This document shows, piece by piece, positions 7,866 to 16,681 of a stretch of 64,000 nt of DNA. Below the pieces are notes generated by a model that did no database searches, had not been told where the DNA came from, and worked only from the letters and a program-made list of their open reading frames with translations. Position 1 is the first letter of the stretch. Each line of letters starts with the position of its first letter. The stretch is from an uncultured Sphingomonadaceae bacterium (GTDB lineage Bacteria; Pseudomonadota; Alphaproteobacteria; Sphingomonadales; Sphingomonadaceae): NCBI GenBank assembly GCA_947501695.1, contig CANMWO010000001.1, forward strand, positions 124,001 through 188,000, given 5' to 3'. The translations under genes and the position numbers were made by a program.

Positions 7866-8089
7866 TGGCGATTGATGTCACTCTCAACGTTATGCTCGCA
7901 GTGCGCAAAGAGAAATCAAAAGATCTGGCTGCACACATCGGAATAACTGATGCAAACCTGTCTCTCTTGAAATCTGGTAAGGTGAAGGGAATTCGCTTTG
8001 AAACCTTATCAAGAATATGTGATTATCTTGAATGCACACCCGGAGATATCCTGCAGTTCGTACCCGACACTGTCGAAAAAGATGAATGA
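7865..8089 (+). CDS. Small Cro/CI-type HTH regulator paired with the DUF2975 protein
   Basis: This 74-aa protein is almost entirely one XRE-like helix-turn-helix: VRKEKSKDLAAHIGITDANLSLLKSGKVKGIRFETLSRICDYLEC, followed by TPGDILQF. It matches the short YozG-type regulators found with DUF2975 genes. I chose the ATG at 7865, whose A is the last base of the upstream TGA, so translation is coupled. A TTG two bases earlier is also in frame. It is likely a local transcription regulator. Confidence 0.82.
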   Translation: MAIDVTLNVMLAVRKEKSKDLAAHIGITDANLSLLKSGKVKGIRFETLSRICDYLECTPGDILQFVPDTVEKDE

Positions 8090-8359
8090 AATTTGACCAA
8101 AAGTAAGCAGGCGAATGTCGATGGATCGAGCAGCTTCAGAGGCAGGTTTTATCAATTGGCAAGATATATATCCGGTTGCCTCTCCGCCAATCATTCGATG
8201 AACCACTACGCCATTTTATAAGCCACCACAGAGGTTTTGCACTTTGTAAACTGCGTAAGATTTTTATGACCTGCGCGGCAAGCAGGGCTGGCAACCATGG
8301 GATTTGTTGCTAGATAAGAAGAGCTCTCATTGGGGTGAGAGTAGTGAACGGGGCCTGTT

Positions 8360-9433
8360 ATGCGTAAGATTGCGATATTTTGTTTGGTGCTATCTGTATC
8401 GGCCTGCATTCCGCCTGGGCGCGATTATGGTTTGTCGCGCAATGAAGCTGCGAATGGAGCCGTTCCTAGGCTGGAAACCGATGCGTCGGTGTTTGGCCAG
8501 AGCCCGGCGGATGCGCCTCCGCCGACCTGGGCTGCGCAGTCAGTGACGCCAAATGCGATGGCGATTGCGGATAGTGTATATATTGTGAAAGCCGGTGATA
8601 CACTGGGCGGCATTGCCAATAAAACCGGAGCGAGTTCTCAAATTATTTCGGCAGCCAACGGCCTAACGGCACCCTACGTCATTAAACCGGGGCAGCAGCT
8701 TACTATAACCGGTGGTCGCTATCACTGGGTCAATGGGGGCGAAACCGGCATTGCGATTGCTCGTGCCTATGGTGTGCCTTGGCGAGAGGTGGTGGCATTA
8801 AATGGGTTGGAAGAACCCTTTATTTTGCGGGTGGGCGAGAAACTATTGCTACCAGCGGCAACTCCTGTTGATCCGAAGCAGATAAGTATCGAACAGCGCG
8901 CTGCCGCTTTTGATCTGGACATTGATGATATTGTAACCGGCAGCCAGCCAGCGCTGGCAGAGAATAAGGGTGCAGCCGAACCATCTGACTGGCGCAAGGC
9001 CATTACACCGACCAAAGCACCCGCAGCAATTGTCGCCCCAGCCGCTTTCGCTGGACGTTTCAATTGGCCGGTTGATGGCAAATTGATATCCAGCTTCGGC
9101 GGCAAGGGTGGCGGCAAGGTAAATGATGGCTTAAATATTGGCGTCGCCAAGGGAACGCCAATTCGCGCGGCAGCGGCCGGTGTGGTTGCGTATAGCGGCG
9201 ATGAAATAGGCGTTTTTGGCGGCTTGATCTTACTGAATCACGGCGATGGCTGGGTTACCGCTTATGGTCATGCGGACAAACTAAATGTTACGCGTGGACA
9301 AAAGATCAACGCCGGTGATATCATAGGCCTTGCTGGAGACAGCGGCTATGTACAGGAACCGCAATTGCATTTTGAAATTCGCAAAAATCGTAAACCGGTA
9401 AACCCCGTCTCGCATTTGCCGAAACGGACCTAA
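8360..9433 (+). CDS. LysM/M23 (LytM) lipoprotein, NlpD/EnvC-type amidase activator
   Basis: This 357-aa lipoprotein (lipobox LSVSAC, Cys16) has two LysM-type peptidoglycan-binding segments (about residues 73-116 and 122-168) and a C-terminal M23/LytM domain (about 235-350). The M23 metal-site residues are not intact: the usual HxGxD is NDGLN, and the usual HxH is QLH in 'QLHFEIR'. As in E. coli EnvC and NlpD, it therefore probably activates murein amidases during cell separation rather than cutting peptidoglycan itself. Its position downstream of surE, although displaced, fits the conserved surE-nlpD neighbourhood. Confidence 0.88.
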   Translation: MRKIAIFCLVLSVSACIPPGRDYGLSRNEAANGAVPRLETDASVFGQSPADAPPPTWAAQSVTPNAMAIADSVYIVKAGDTLGGIANKTGASSQIISAANGLTAPYVIKPGQQLTITGGRYHWVNGGETGIAIARAYGVPWREVVALNGLEEPFILRVGEKLLLPAATPVDPKQISIEQRAAAFDLDIDDIVTGSQPALAENKGAAEPSDWRKAITPTKAPAAIVAPAAFAGRFNWPVDGKLISSFGGKGGGKVNDGLNIGVAKGTPIRAAAAGVVAYSGDEIGVFGGLILLNHGDGWVTAYGHADKLNVTRGQKINAGDIIGLAGDSGYVQEPQLHFEIRKNRKPVNPVSHLPKRT

Positions 9434-9440
9434 TTATTCG

Positions 9441-10502
9441 ATGGCCAGGCGTAGATCCCGCAACCTTTCTGATTATGTGACGCTACGCCGCCAGTCGAGC
9501 CTGCCGATCTGGCTGGACATCGCTTGGCGCGTTTTGTTTGTCTTGGGGTTGATCGCGATGGCGGTCGCGGTTCATTGGTTTGACCGCAATGGCTTGCAGG
9601 ACAGCTATGACGGGGATGTCAGCTTTCTCGATGTCGTCTATTTTACGATGATTTCGATCACGACGACGGGTTATGGTGATATCGCACCGGTGACCGAGCG
9701 CGCGCGGATGTTTGACGCATTGGTTGTGACTCCCATCCGCATCTTTGTTGTGCTTATATTTGTCGGCACGGCTTATAATTTCGTATTCAAAAGAACCTGG
9801 GACAATTGGCGTATGAAAATCATCCAGAATAATCTGCACGACCATATTGTGATCGCCGGTTTCGGGACCAGCGGCAAGGAAGCGGTGCAGGAACTGATCG
9901 CGCGCGGGACCAACCCCGCCGAAATCGTCGTTGTTGATCCGTTTGACGAGGCTTTGGCGCAGGCGGAAAAAATGGGCTGTGCGGTCATCAATGGGGACGC
10001 GACGCGTGACGTGACGTTGATGAACGTCAAGATATCGCGAGCCCGGTCGATGATCGTGTCAGCAGGCCGCGATGATACCAGCATCCTGATCGTTTTGACC
10101 GCGCGTCATCTTGCCTATCATCTACCGATCAGTGTTTCGGTGCGCGCTGCTGACAATGAAATGCTCGCGCGGCAAGCTGGTGCGACAACGGTTATCAATC
10201 CGGTGAGCTTTGCAGGATTGCTGCTCGCAGGCAGCTGTGAAGGAGCCAAGATATCCGATTATCTCAGTGACCTGGCTTCCGCGACGGGCCGCGTAAAACT
10301 GGTTCAACGCCCGATTGAGGATAATGAGGTTGGGATGGCGATGAAAGATATCGTCAAAGAAGGACTGGGCGTCCGCATTTATCGCGACAATAATATGTAC
10401 GGTTTTTGGGAAGAAGAAGCCAAGAAACTGGAGGCGGGTGATATTATTGTTGAGATCACGCCTGGCAATGGCGCGCCTAAGGAAGAGGCGGACGCCGATT
10501 AA
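9441..10502 (+). CDS. Potassium channel with RCK (TrkA-N) domain
   Basis: This 353-aa protein has an N-terminal two-helix pore module (about residues 25-110) with the selectivity filter TTTGYGD between the helices. The cytoplasmic RCK/TrkA-N Rossmann domain follows (HIVIAGFGTSGKEAVQELIARG, then DPFDEALAQAEKMG and 'GDATRDVTLMNVKI'), and a C-terminal TrkA-C-like lobe. It is a two-TM K+ channel of the MthK type, gated by ligand binding at the RCK ring. It starts 7 nt after the LytM gene and probably shares its transcript. Confidence 0.92.
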   Translation: MARRRSRNLSDYVTLRRQSSLPIWLDIAWRVLFVLGLIAMAVAVHWFDRNGLQDSYDGDVSFLDVVYFTMISITTTGYGDIAPVTERARMFDALVVTPIRIFVVLIFVGTAYNFVFKRTWDNWRMKIIQNNLHDHIVIAGFGTSGKEAVQELIARGTNPAEIVVVDPFDEALAQAEKMGCAVINGDATRDVTLMNVKISRARSMIVSAGRDDTSILIVLTARHLAYHLPISVSVRAADNEMLARQAGATTVINPVSFAGLLLAGSCEGAKISDYLSDLASATGRVKLVQRPIEDNEVGMAMKDIVKEGLGVRIYRDNNMYGFWEEEAKKLEAGDIIVEITPGNGAPKEEADAD

Positions 10503-10577
10503 TCGCCATATGTTGCACCTGCGAACAAAAGCCTTATGTAGTACAGATTGACGCAGGTTTTCTGCAGGAGACGTCCG

Positions 10578-11306
10578 ATGACAAGTGCCAATGTGATACC
10601 AATGCCGAGCGGCCTTCGCCCGCCGAACCGGATCGCCCAATTTAGTGAGCTTGCGCTGCCGCTGGATTTCGTCCGCTTTGGTCTCCAATGGCCGCGCATT
10701 GCGACGGCCCCTAAAGGAGATGGACGACCGATATTCCTGATCCCAGGCTATGGCGGCAGCGAATTGTCGATGAACCCGTTAAAGGGATTTCTGGGCCGCC
10801 TCAACTATGACGTTTTCGATTGGGGCCTTGGCCGTAATCAAGGCTCTGTGGATCGCGATATCGAACGGTTCACCGCCGTTGCAAAAGATCAATATGATGC
10901 CAATGACCGGCAGCCGCTGACGTTAATCGGCTGGTCGCTTGGCGGCATCATTGCCCGCGAAGTCGCGCGTCTCTCGCCTGATATGGTACGCGAGGTAATT
11001 ACCATGGGTACACCGATTATCGGCGGCCCCAAATATACGACGCCCGGGCAACGCTATGCCAAATCCGCACAGATCAATCTCGATAGTTTTGAAAAAGAAG
11101 TGCATGCGCGCAACAGTATCGGTTTTAGTCAGCCGCTGACGGTGCTCTATTCCAATCGTGACGGTATTGTCGGACCAGATATCGCCAAGGATATCTACAA
11201 CCCGCAGGCCCGCAATATTAAGGTAGATGGCGGGCATCTGGGACTTGGTTTCAATCCGAAAGTCTGGCGGATTATTGCTGATACGCTGGCCGGCCGCGCG
11301 GGATAA
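10578..11306 (+). CDS. Alpha/beta hydrolase
   Basis: This 242-aa protein has an alpha/beta-hydrolase fold with 'IFLIPGYGGSELS' as the first strand and oxyanion loop, the nucleophile elbow GWSLGG, a probable acid Asp in 'LYSNRDGIVG', and the catalytic His in 'DGGHLGLG'. No signal peptide is seen, so it is likely cytoplasmic. The substrate is unknown; lipase-like or acyltransferase-like roles are possible. The ATG at 10578 is preceded by AGGAG. A TTG at 10548 would add ten residues with no ribosome site. Confidence 0.82.
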   Translation: MTSANVIPMPSGLRPPNRIAQFSELALPLDFVRFGLQWPRIATAPKGDGRPIFLIPGYGGSELSMNPLKGFLGRLNYDVFDWGLGRNQGSVDRDIERFTAVAKDQYDANDRQPLTLIGWSLGGIIAREVARLSPDMVREVITMGTPIIGGPKYTTPGQRYAKSAQINLDSFEKEVHARNSIGFSQPLTVLYSNRDGIVGPDIAKDIYNPQARNIKVDGGHLGLGFNPKVWRIIADTLAGRAG

Positions 11307-11362
11307 GCGGCAACTTGTAAGACGGTGCAATTCGTCATATCCTGCACAGCGGGAGAGAAAAC

Positions 11363-12259
11363 ATGACCTTGCTGCAAAGATTATCTGCTGGTGACGATCC
11401 GGAAAAATTGGCGCAGGTGCTGCGCGATGATGGGGCCGCGATTGTTGAGAATGTGCTCGACGCGGCGGCCTTGACCCGGCTGAAATCGGAAATCATGCCT
11501 TATGTTGAAGCCACCGAGCTGGGGCGCGATGATTTTACGGGGCGCAAGACGACGCGGACAGGCGCTCTTGTTGCGCGATCACAGGCTTGCCGCGATCTTG
11601 TGATGGACGATTTGATATTGGGCGGTGCCAATGCCTTTTTGAAGCCGTTTTGCGAACGGATACAGCTGCATCTGACGCAGGTTATTCGCATCCAGCCGGG
11701 GCAGGTTAAACAACCGCTCCATCGCGACAGATTGGCTTGGGGCGGCTTTTTGCAAGACAGCATCGAACCGCAATTTAACACGATCTGGGCGGTTACGGAC
11801 TTTACCCAGGAAAATGGCGCAACACGGGTCGTTCCTGGCTCGAATAAATGGGAAGCAGGCCGCAAAGCCAATCCCGATGAGGTGCAATATGCCGAGATGA
11901 AAGCGGGTTCCGTTCTCATCTATTCCGGTTCGGTCATTCATAGTGGCGGCGCGAATAATGCCGATCATGACCGGATGGGGCTTAACATCACCTATGCACT
12001 GGGTTGGTTGCGGCAAGAAGAAAACCAATATCTGTCCTGCCCGCCACAGGTGGCGAAGGATTTCGATCCGGCGCTACGCGATCTGCTGGGCTATTGCATG
12101 GGCAGCTATGCGCTCGGCTATTATACCCCGCCGACCGGTCCTGGCGAAGGTCCCGAAGTGGTGCCGCCGGAATTTCTGTTCTCCGGCAAGGTGACCGACT
12201 GGAGCGACGGTGACGATCTATACGAAAGCGTCAGTCGGCGCTCCAGCGAAACGGTCTAA
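11363..12259 (+). CDS. Phytanoyl-CoA dioxygenase (PhyH) family protein
   Basis: This 298-aa protein is a non-haem Fe(II)/2-oxoglutarate-type oxygenase. The HxD pair is LHRDRLAW (about residues 120-127) and the distal His is VIHSGGAN, with a double-stranded beta-helix between them ('FNTIWAVTDFTQENGATRVVPGSNKW'). Such enzymes hydroxylate hydrophobic small molecules; the substrate cannot be predicted. It has a GGGAGAG ribosome site and ends 4 bp before the convergent DUF1761 gene. Confidence 0.88.
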   Translation: MTLLQRLSAGDDPEKLAQVLRDDGAAIVENVLDAAALTRLKSEIMPYVEATELGRDDFTGRKTTRTGALVARSQACRDLVMDDLILGGANAFLKPFCERIQLHLTQVIRIQPGQVKQPLHRDRLAWGGFLQDSIEPQFNTIWAVTDFTQENGATRVVPGSNKWEAGRKANPDEVQYAEMKAGSVLIYSGSVIHSGGANNADHDRMGLNITYALGWLRQEENQYLSCPPQVAKDFDPALRDLLGYCMGSYALGYYTPPTGPGEGPEVVPPEFLFSGKVTDWSDGDDLYESVSRRSSETV

Positions 12260-12263
12260 GGGC

Positions 12264-12677
12264 CTATCCCAGCCAGGCGTGAACCACGCCCATGGCCGTG
12301 TAGAATAGCAGCCAATAGCCGGCATCAATGAAGAACAGGGTCTTGCTCTTCTGTGAGAACAGATAGTTGGTGCCGATGGCTGGAACAATGAAGCCCAGTG
12401 CAACGCCAAAGGCGGTCAGCACTTTGATGGTGAAGGAAAAGTCGGTGCCATAGCTCGCGAAAGTATGCGCCAAAGTCCATGAGGCGACCAGGCTGAAAGC
12501 AAAGGCTCCGCCATAGATGGCGCCCATATTGCCTTCCTTTATTTCTTCCTCGGTCAGGCCTACCGCGCCCATCCATTTCTTACCCATGATCGGCCCGTAC
12601 CAGATACCGCCAACCAGAAAGCCAGCCAAGGCTGCGACGACCACAGCGATCCAATTTACATCGAAAATATTCATCAT
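12264..12677 (-). CDS. DUF1761 family membrane protein
   Basis: This 137-aa protein has four hydrophobic segments. Its start, 'NWIAVVVAALAGFLVGGIWYGPIMGKKWM', is the characteristic N-terminal pattern of DUF1761, with the WYGP motif. It is an inner-membrane protein of unknown function. It is convergent with the PhyH gene and transcribed in the same direction as the unknown gene upstream, with a 37-bp gap. Confidence 0.85.
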   Translation of the reverse strand: MMNIFDVNWIAVVVAALAGFLVGGIWYGPIMGKKWMGAVGLTEEEIKEGNMGAIYGGAFAFSLVASWTLAHTFASYGTDFSFTIKVLTAFGVALGFIVPAIGTNYLFSQKSKTLFFIDAGYWLLFYTAMGVVHAWLG

Positions 12678-12714
12678 TCCCCTCCCAGAAAATTTTTGGT
12701 TAGATCGATATACA

Positions 12715-13215
12715 TCAACTCCAGTGGAGTTGGAAAGTTTCGCCGATTTCAGCGGCTATCCACTGCTTTGCAAAAGCACTGATCGATGAGCGGATTGTGT
12801 CGATCTGGTCATCAGACAGCGTTGGCGGATCTATGAGAGACGACTGGCAGGCAGCTGTAAAAACATCTCGCAGCGTTTGATTATCACCCGGACCGCTCCA
12901 CATGTCCGCTTCAAAACATTCCACCAGTCGCTCGGCCTGCAGCAACTCGACGATATGGGCATCGGGCGTGGCAGCGCGAACGGAACTGGCGTGGCCGGCC
13001 TGTTTAACAATATGCTGGATGTCCTCCGGGTGGGTTCCGCCAGCGACATGGCCCCAAAATCCTGCGCGCATCGCCAGTTCCTGTTCGACATGAAAGTGGA
13101 CGGCATCATGGGGAATAGTTCCCTTTTTGGGGAATGTGGTTTGCTCGACCGAACCATCCTGCCGCTCGATCTTTATCCAGTCGCGATCCGATCCTTTGGT
13201 GATGCTGATGATCAT
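12715..13215 (-). CDS. Unrecognised soluble protein
   Basis: This 166-aa protein starts MIISITKGSDRDWIKIERQDGS. It has no signal peptide or membrane segment. The N-terminal half contains 'FPKKGTIPHDAVHFHVEQEL', with closely spaced His, and the C-terminal half is helical. I do not recognise the family with certainty. The ATG at 13215 is preferred over the longer frame to 13365, because the extension would run into the rimO coding region and reads as noise. It is divergent from rimO across about 67 bp. Confidence 0.65.
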   Translation of the reverse strand: MIISITKGSDRDWIKIERQDGSVEQTTFPKKGTIPHDAVHFHVEQELAMRAGFWGHVAGGTHPEDIQHIVKQAGHASSVRAATPDAHIVELLQAERLVECFEADMWSGPGDNQTLRDVFTAACQSSLIDPPTLSDDQIDTIRSSISAFAKQWIAAEIGETFQLHWS

Positions 13216-13282
13216 GTGTCTGAAATAGGGGCGGACATTATCGATGACAAGCGCGAACAATGGGACTATGCGGCGTTGGAAT

Positions 13283-14650
13283 ATGGCTACAGCAATTCCT
13301 TCTCCGCCCAAAGTCGGTATGGTGTCTCTTGGATGTCCCAAGGCGCTCGTCGATAGTGAACGCATTTTGACGCAACTGCGTTCTGATGGCTATCAAATGT
13401 CGCCCGATTATGCCGGCGCGGATGTGGTGCTGGTCAATACTTGCGGCTTTCTCGATAGCGCGAAGGAAGAGTCGCTGGAGGCCATTGGCGAAGCCATGGC
13501 GGAAAATGGCCGTGTAATCGTCACCGGTTGCATGGGTAACGAAGCCGACACAATCATGGAACGCTTCCCGGATGTATTGGCCGTTACCGGTGCGCATCAA
13601 TATGAGGATGTGGTGACCGCAGTGCATGCGGCTGCTCCGGCAGCGCGCGGAGCCTTTGTTGACCTTGTCCCCGATGCGGGCCTGAAACTGACGCCGCGCC
13701 ATTATAGCTATTTGAAGATTTCCGAAGGGTGTAATCACCGGTGCTCCTTCTGCATCATCCCGTCGTTGCGCGGGGATCTGGTATCGCGGCGGCCCGATGC
13801 GATTTTGCGCGAGGCGGAAAAGCTGGTTGCCAATGGCACCAAGGAATTGTTGGTGATCAGCCAGGACACATCGGCTTATGGCGTCGATATCCGGCATCAG
13901 CCGCAAATCTGGAATGGTCCGATTGGGCAAGGCCGCGAAGTCCGCGCACATATGACGGATCTGGCCGTGGCGCTGGGTGAACTCGGCGTATGGACCCGGC
14001 TCCATTATGTTTATCCCTATCCGCATGTTGATAAGGTCATCCCGCTGATGGCCGAGGGCAAGATTACGCCTTATCTCGACATCCCTTTCCAGCATGCCGC
14101 GCCCAATGTCCTGAAACGCATGAAGCGCCCGGCCAATGAAGCCAAGGTGCTTCAACGGGTCAAAAGCTGGCGCGATATCTGCCCCGATCTGACTATTCGC
14201 TCGACCTTTGTGGTTGGTTTCCCGGGAGAGACGGAAGAGGACTTCCAATATCTGCTCGACTGGCTCGATGAAGCGCAGCTCGACCGTGTCGGCGGTTTTC
14301 GCTTCGAACCTGTGGAAGGCGCGGCGGCCAATGCGCTGGACGGCGCGGTGCCGGAAGAAGTCAAAGAAGAACGCTATCAGCGCCTGATGGAAAAAACCGC
14401 CGCGATTAGTGCAGCGCGCCTGCAGGCCAAGGTGGGCCGCACGCTTCCCGTCATCATTGACGAAATCGGCGAGCCCGATGAGGATGGCGACATCGGTGCA
14501 ACGGCAAGATCACAGGCCGATGCGCCCGAAATTGACGGCAATGTATTCCTGCGCAATATAAGCTCGGACATCGCGGTCGGCGATATTATCGATGCGGTGA
14601 TCGAAGAAGCCGACGCCCATGATCTGTTCGGGGCTCCGGTAAACGACTGA
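13283..14650 (+). CDS. rimO: Ribosomal protein S12 methylthiotransferase RimO
   Basis: RimO adds a methylthio group to the conserved Asp of ribosomal protein S12 using two Fe-S clusters. The ~455-aa protein has the N-terminal UPF0004 domain with its cluster cysteines ([26 protein letters not shown]), the radical-SAM triad CNHRCSFC, and a C-terminal TRAM domain. The ATG at 13283 ([20 protein letters not shown]) gives the usual start. ATGs at 13244 and 13268 are also in frame, and none has a strong ribosome site. Confidence 0.96.
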   Translation: MATAIPSPPKVGMVSLGCPKALVDSERILTQLRSDGYQMSPDYAGADVVLVNTCGFLDSAKEESLEAIGEAMAENGRVIVTGCMGNEADTIMERFPDVLAVTGAHQYEDVVTAVHAAAPAARGAFVDLVPDAGLKLTPRHYSYLKISEGCNHRCSFCIIPSLRGDLVSRRPDAILREAEKLVANGTKELLVISQDTSAYGVDIRHQPQIWNGPIGQGREVRAHMTDLAVALGELGVWTRLHYVYPYPHVDKVIPLMAEGKITPYLDIPFQHAAPNVLKRMKRPANEAKVLQRVKSWRDICPDLTIRSTFVVGFPGETEEDFQYLLDWLDEAQLDRVGGFRFEPVEGAAANALDGAVPEEVKEERYQRLMEKTAAISAARLQAKVGRTLPVIIDEIGEPDEDGDIGATARSQADAPEIDGNVFLRNISSDIAVGDIIDAVIEEADAHDLFGAPVND

Positions 14651-14664
14651 AGCCAAAGCCATAA

Positions 14665-14697
14665 AAAACCCCGCTGGATCGGCACCAACGGGGTTTT
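14665..14697. terminator. Bidirectional terminator between rimO and a PEP-CTERM gene
   Basis: AAAACCCCG (14665-14673) and CGGGGTTTT (14689-14697) form a stem flanked by A and T runs. It lies between two convergent genes and should work in both directions. Confidence 0.85.
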
Positions 14698-14720
14698 AAA
14701 CTTGTTTGGTCAGAAGTCGC

Positions 14721-15311
14721 TTAAGCGTAGCTGACTTTCACATTGGCTTTGCGGTTACGACGCATGGCACCACCAATGGCACCAAAGCCAAAGATCATGA
14801 AGGCCCATGTTGCAGGCTCTGGAACCGCGCCCGCGCTCGCGAAACGCACGACCAGCGATTCTGCGGAGTTGCTAGAGCCGGGTTGGCCAGCCCAAGGTGC
14901 GCCGCTGAATCGATTGCAGCCAGAGCCCAAGCCTTCACAAAAATCGGCATGGAAAAATGAGTTATTGAAATAGGGGGACGCAACAGCACCCGCCATATTT
15001 AAAGCCGAATCCGCAAATTGGAATGTGGCACCGGAGACTGGATCACTCCCGCCCAGGGGCACATTGGCGCCATCAAACAGAAACTGTCCGGCTGTCGGTG
15101 CGTTGGCCAGCTCTTCTGCCGTTGGTAGCCGCCAACCGAACTGACTCTGGAAACTGAGATCAACAATCCCAGGCAGAGGCGCGGCCCATGCCCAATCAAG
15201 ACCGCCGACTGTGATATAAGCGTTGTCTGGCACTTCCATGTCGACCAGTGCAGCATTGGCTGTTCCACTGACCAGCAGTGTCGCCGCCGTGGCGAGTAAT
15301 AGTTTTTTCAT
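14721..15311 (-). CDS. PEP-CTERM sorting-domain protein
   Basis: This 196-aa exported protein has a signal peptide (MKKLLLATAATLLVSGTANA). The C-terminal sorting signal PEPATWAFM is followed by a hydrophobic helix (IFGFGAIGGA) and the basic tail MRRNRK. This PEPxxWAxM variant is the form common in Sphingomonadales. Such proteins are processed by an exosortase, which is not in this window, and end up outside the cell, often with exopolysaccharide. The middle domain (FGWRLPTAEELAN, then a pair of Cys, CEGLGSGC) suggests a disulfide; its function is unknown. Confidence 0.9.
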   Translation of the reverse strand: MKKLLLATAATLLVSGTANAALVDMEVPDNAYITVGGLDWAWAAPLPGIVDLSFQSQFGWRLPTAEELANAPTAGQFLFDGANVPLGGSDPVSGATFQFADSALNMAGAVASPYFNNSFFHADFCEGLGSGCNRFSGAPWAGQPGSSNSAESLVVRFASAGAVPEPATWAFMIFGFGAIGGAMRRNRKANVKVSYA

Positions 15312-15484
15312 TCTGTAACCCCGTTAATCTTTGCGAAACAGCTTTGCCGCCCCGGATTTTGCGAACCCTAACAAAGCGTTAACATGGCTCACAGGTTTGA
15401 GCAATCTGTAGCCTAGGGCCAGCCTTTATGTGTCAAATTGGGACATAGTTCATTGCAGCACATGATGAACCGCAAGGTCTTCCC

Positions 15485-16000
15485 TTACATGCCCATATAA
15501 TCCTTTTTGCCCACGGCCACGCCCTGCATGCGCAGCAGGCTATAGGTGGTCGTGACATGGAAAAACAGGTTGGGGAGGAAGAAGCTCAGAACATAGGTTT
15601 TGCCGTCGAGGTCCATAGTCTGATCCGGGCCGATTGGCATGGAAATCATCATGGTTTCATTGCCGTCGATGGTTGCATCATCTGCCTCAGCCACTGTCTG
15701 ACCGCACTCGGCTATGCGCGCGATAAGAGCGTCAAATGTGTCACCTTCCATCGGCAGGCTGGGTAGATCATCAGTAGCGACGCCGGACATGCGTGCCGCC
15801 CCGCGCACCGCAAATTCGGTGATCATCTGTACCTGCCATTTCATCTCGTGCATGTCGGGAAACAGTCGGTTTTCCATAAAGGCTTCTTCGGGGCTGTTTG
15901 TGGCTTCAGCACGAGCCTTGGCTTTTTCCAAGATATTGGTCAGTCCGCGAAAAGCCTGGGCGGTGGAGGATTTGAAGATGTGGGAGAGGGCTGTGGTCAT
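15485..16000 (-). CDS. DUF1993 family protein
   Basis: This 171-aa soluble protein has the DUF1993 pattern: 'ALSHIFKSSTAQAFRGLTNILEKAKA' at the N-terminus, 'RLFPDMHEMKWQVQMITEFA' in the middle and 'NLFFHVTTTYSLLRMQGVAVGKKDYMG' at the C-terminus. The family resembles DinB-like four-helix bundles, and the conserved His (FFHVTT) could be a metal ligand. The biochemical role is unknown. It is leftward, 43 bp downstream of the MAPEG gene and perhaps co-transcribed with it. Confidence 0.85.
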   Translation of the reverse strand: MTTALSHIFKSSTAQAFRGLTNILEKAKARAEATNSPEEAFMENRLFPDMHEMKWQVQMITEFAVRGAARMSGVATDDLPSLPMEGDTFDALIARIAECGQTVAEADDATIDGNETMMISMPIGPDQTMDLDGKTYVLSFFLPNLFFHVTTTYSLLRMQGVAVGKKDYMGM

Positions 16001-16043
16001 TAGGGATCCTTGCTGGTGTCATTCATGATGTTGATATTGGGGG

Positions 16044-16463
16044 CTATCCCATGAGATTGAAAAGAAGAAAACCACCCAGCGCAAGAAAACTGAGTAACGT
16101 ACCGAAAGCGCCGATGATCCGTGCGAGAACAAATATTTTGCCTCCTTCCGCACCCTGTGACCCGGCTTCGGTAGAAAGGGCAATCGCGTGGGAGAAGCGC
16201 GCAACTAAAAAGCCAATGGCGATGATCATAATCGTGGAGGACGGGACAACGGTCATCTCTGCAATGGCCAGTACAGCAACGAAAAGTCCTGCATTTTCAG
16301 CCAGATTGCCATGACGTCTGATCTTCCGCTCCATCACGGGGTCGCCGCCGGTACCCAGATTAATCCCTGCTTTGCCGCGATGCAGACCGGTGAGGACCAT
16401 CAATATGCCCTGCAAGATAATCAATAGGCCGCCAGCATAAGCGGAAATAATCGGTACAGTCAT
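16044..16463 (-). CDS. MAPEG family membrane protein
   Basis: This 139-aa protein has four transmembrane helices. The MAPEG signature is 'MERKIRRHGNLAENAGLFVAVL', with the RxxxNxxE-type core. MAPEG proteins include microsomal glutathione S-transferase and eicosanoid-metabolising enzymes; bacterial members are probably glutathione-dependent membrane transferases or peroxidases. The specific activity here is unknown. Confidence 0.85.
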   Translation of the reverse strand: MTVPIISAYAGGLLIILQGILMVLTGLHRGKAGINLGTGGDPVMERKIRRHGNLAENAGLFVAVLAIAEMTVVPSSTIMIIAIGFLVARFSHAIALSTEAGSQGAEGGKIFVLARIIGAFGTLLSFLALGGFLLFNLMG

Positions 16464-16681
16464 ATGGGTTCTCCTGTTGCGTGTTTCTTTGTGCGGGTGT
16501 TTGCAAATGTCTGTCGTCTTATCGCGACCATAATCGGTTACTACCGGCTAAAAAAGGCAAAGTAAAAATAAGTAAATGCACATCGCTGGTGCAAAAATGA
16601 GCCATGTAATTTTGAAGGCTTTACGGTATCGATGATGGACGAGAATATATTAACCGGTAGTGCAGAAAGATGGGTCGGGAT

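Noticed and set aside
12877-13356. 159-codon plus-strand frame
   Set aside because: It is antisense to the 166-aa gene, which has normal protein composition; the frame also runs into rimO.
13238-14248. 336-codon minus-strand frame
   Set aside because: Shadow of rimO, whose Fe-S motifs are unmistakable.
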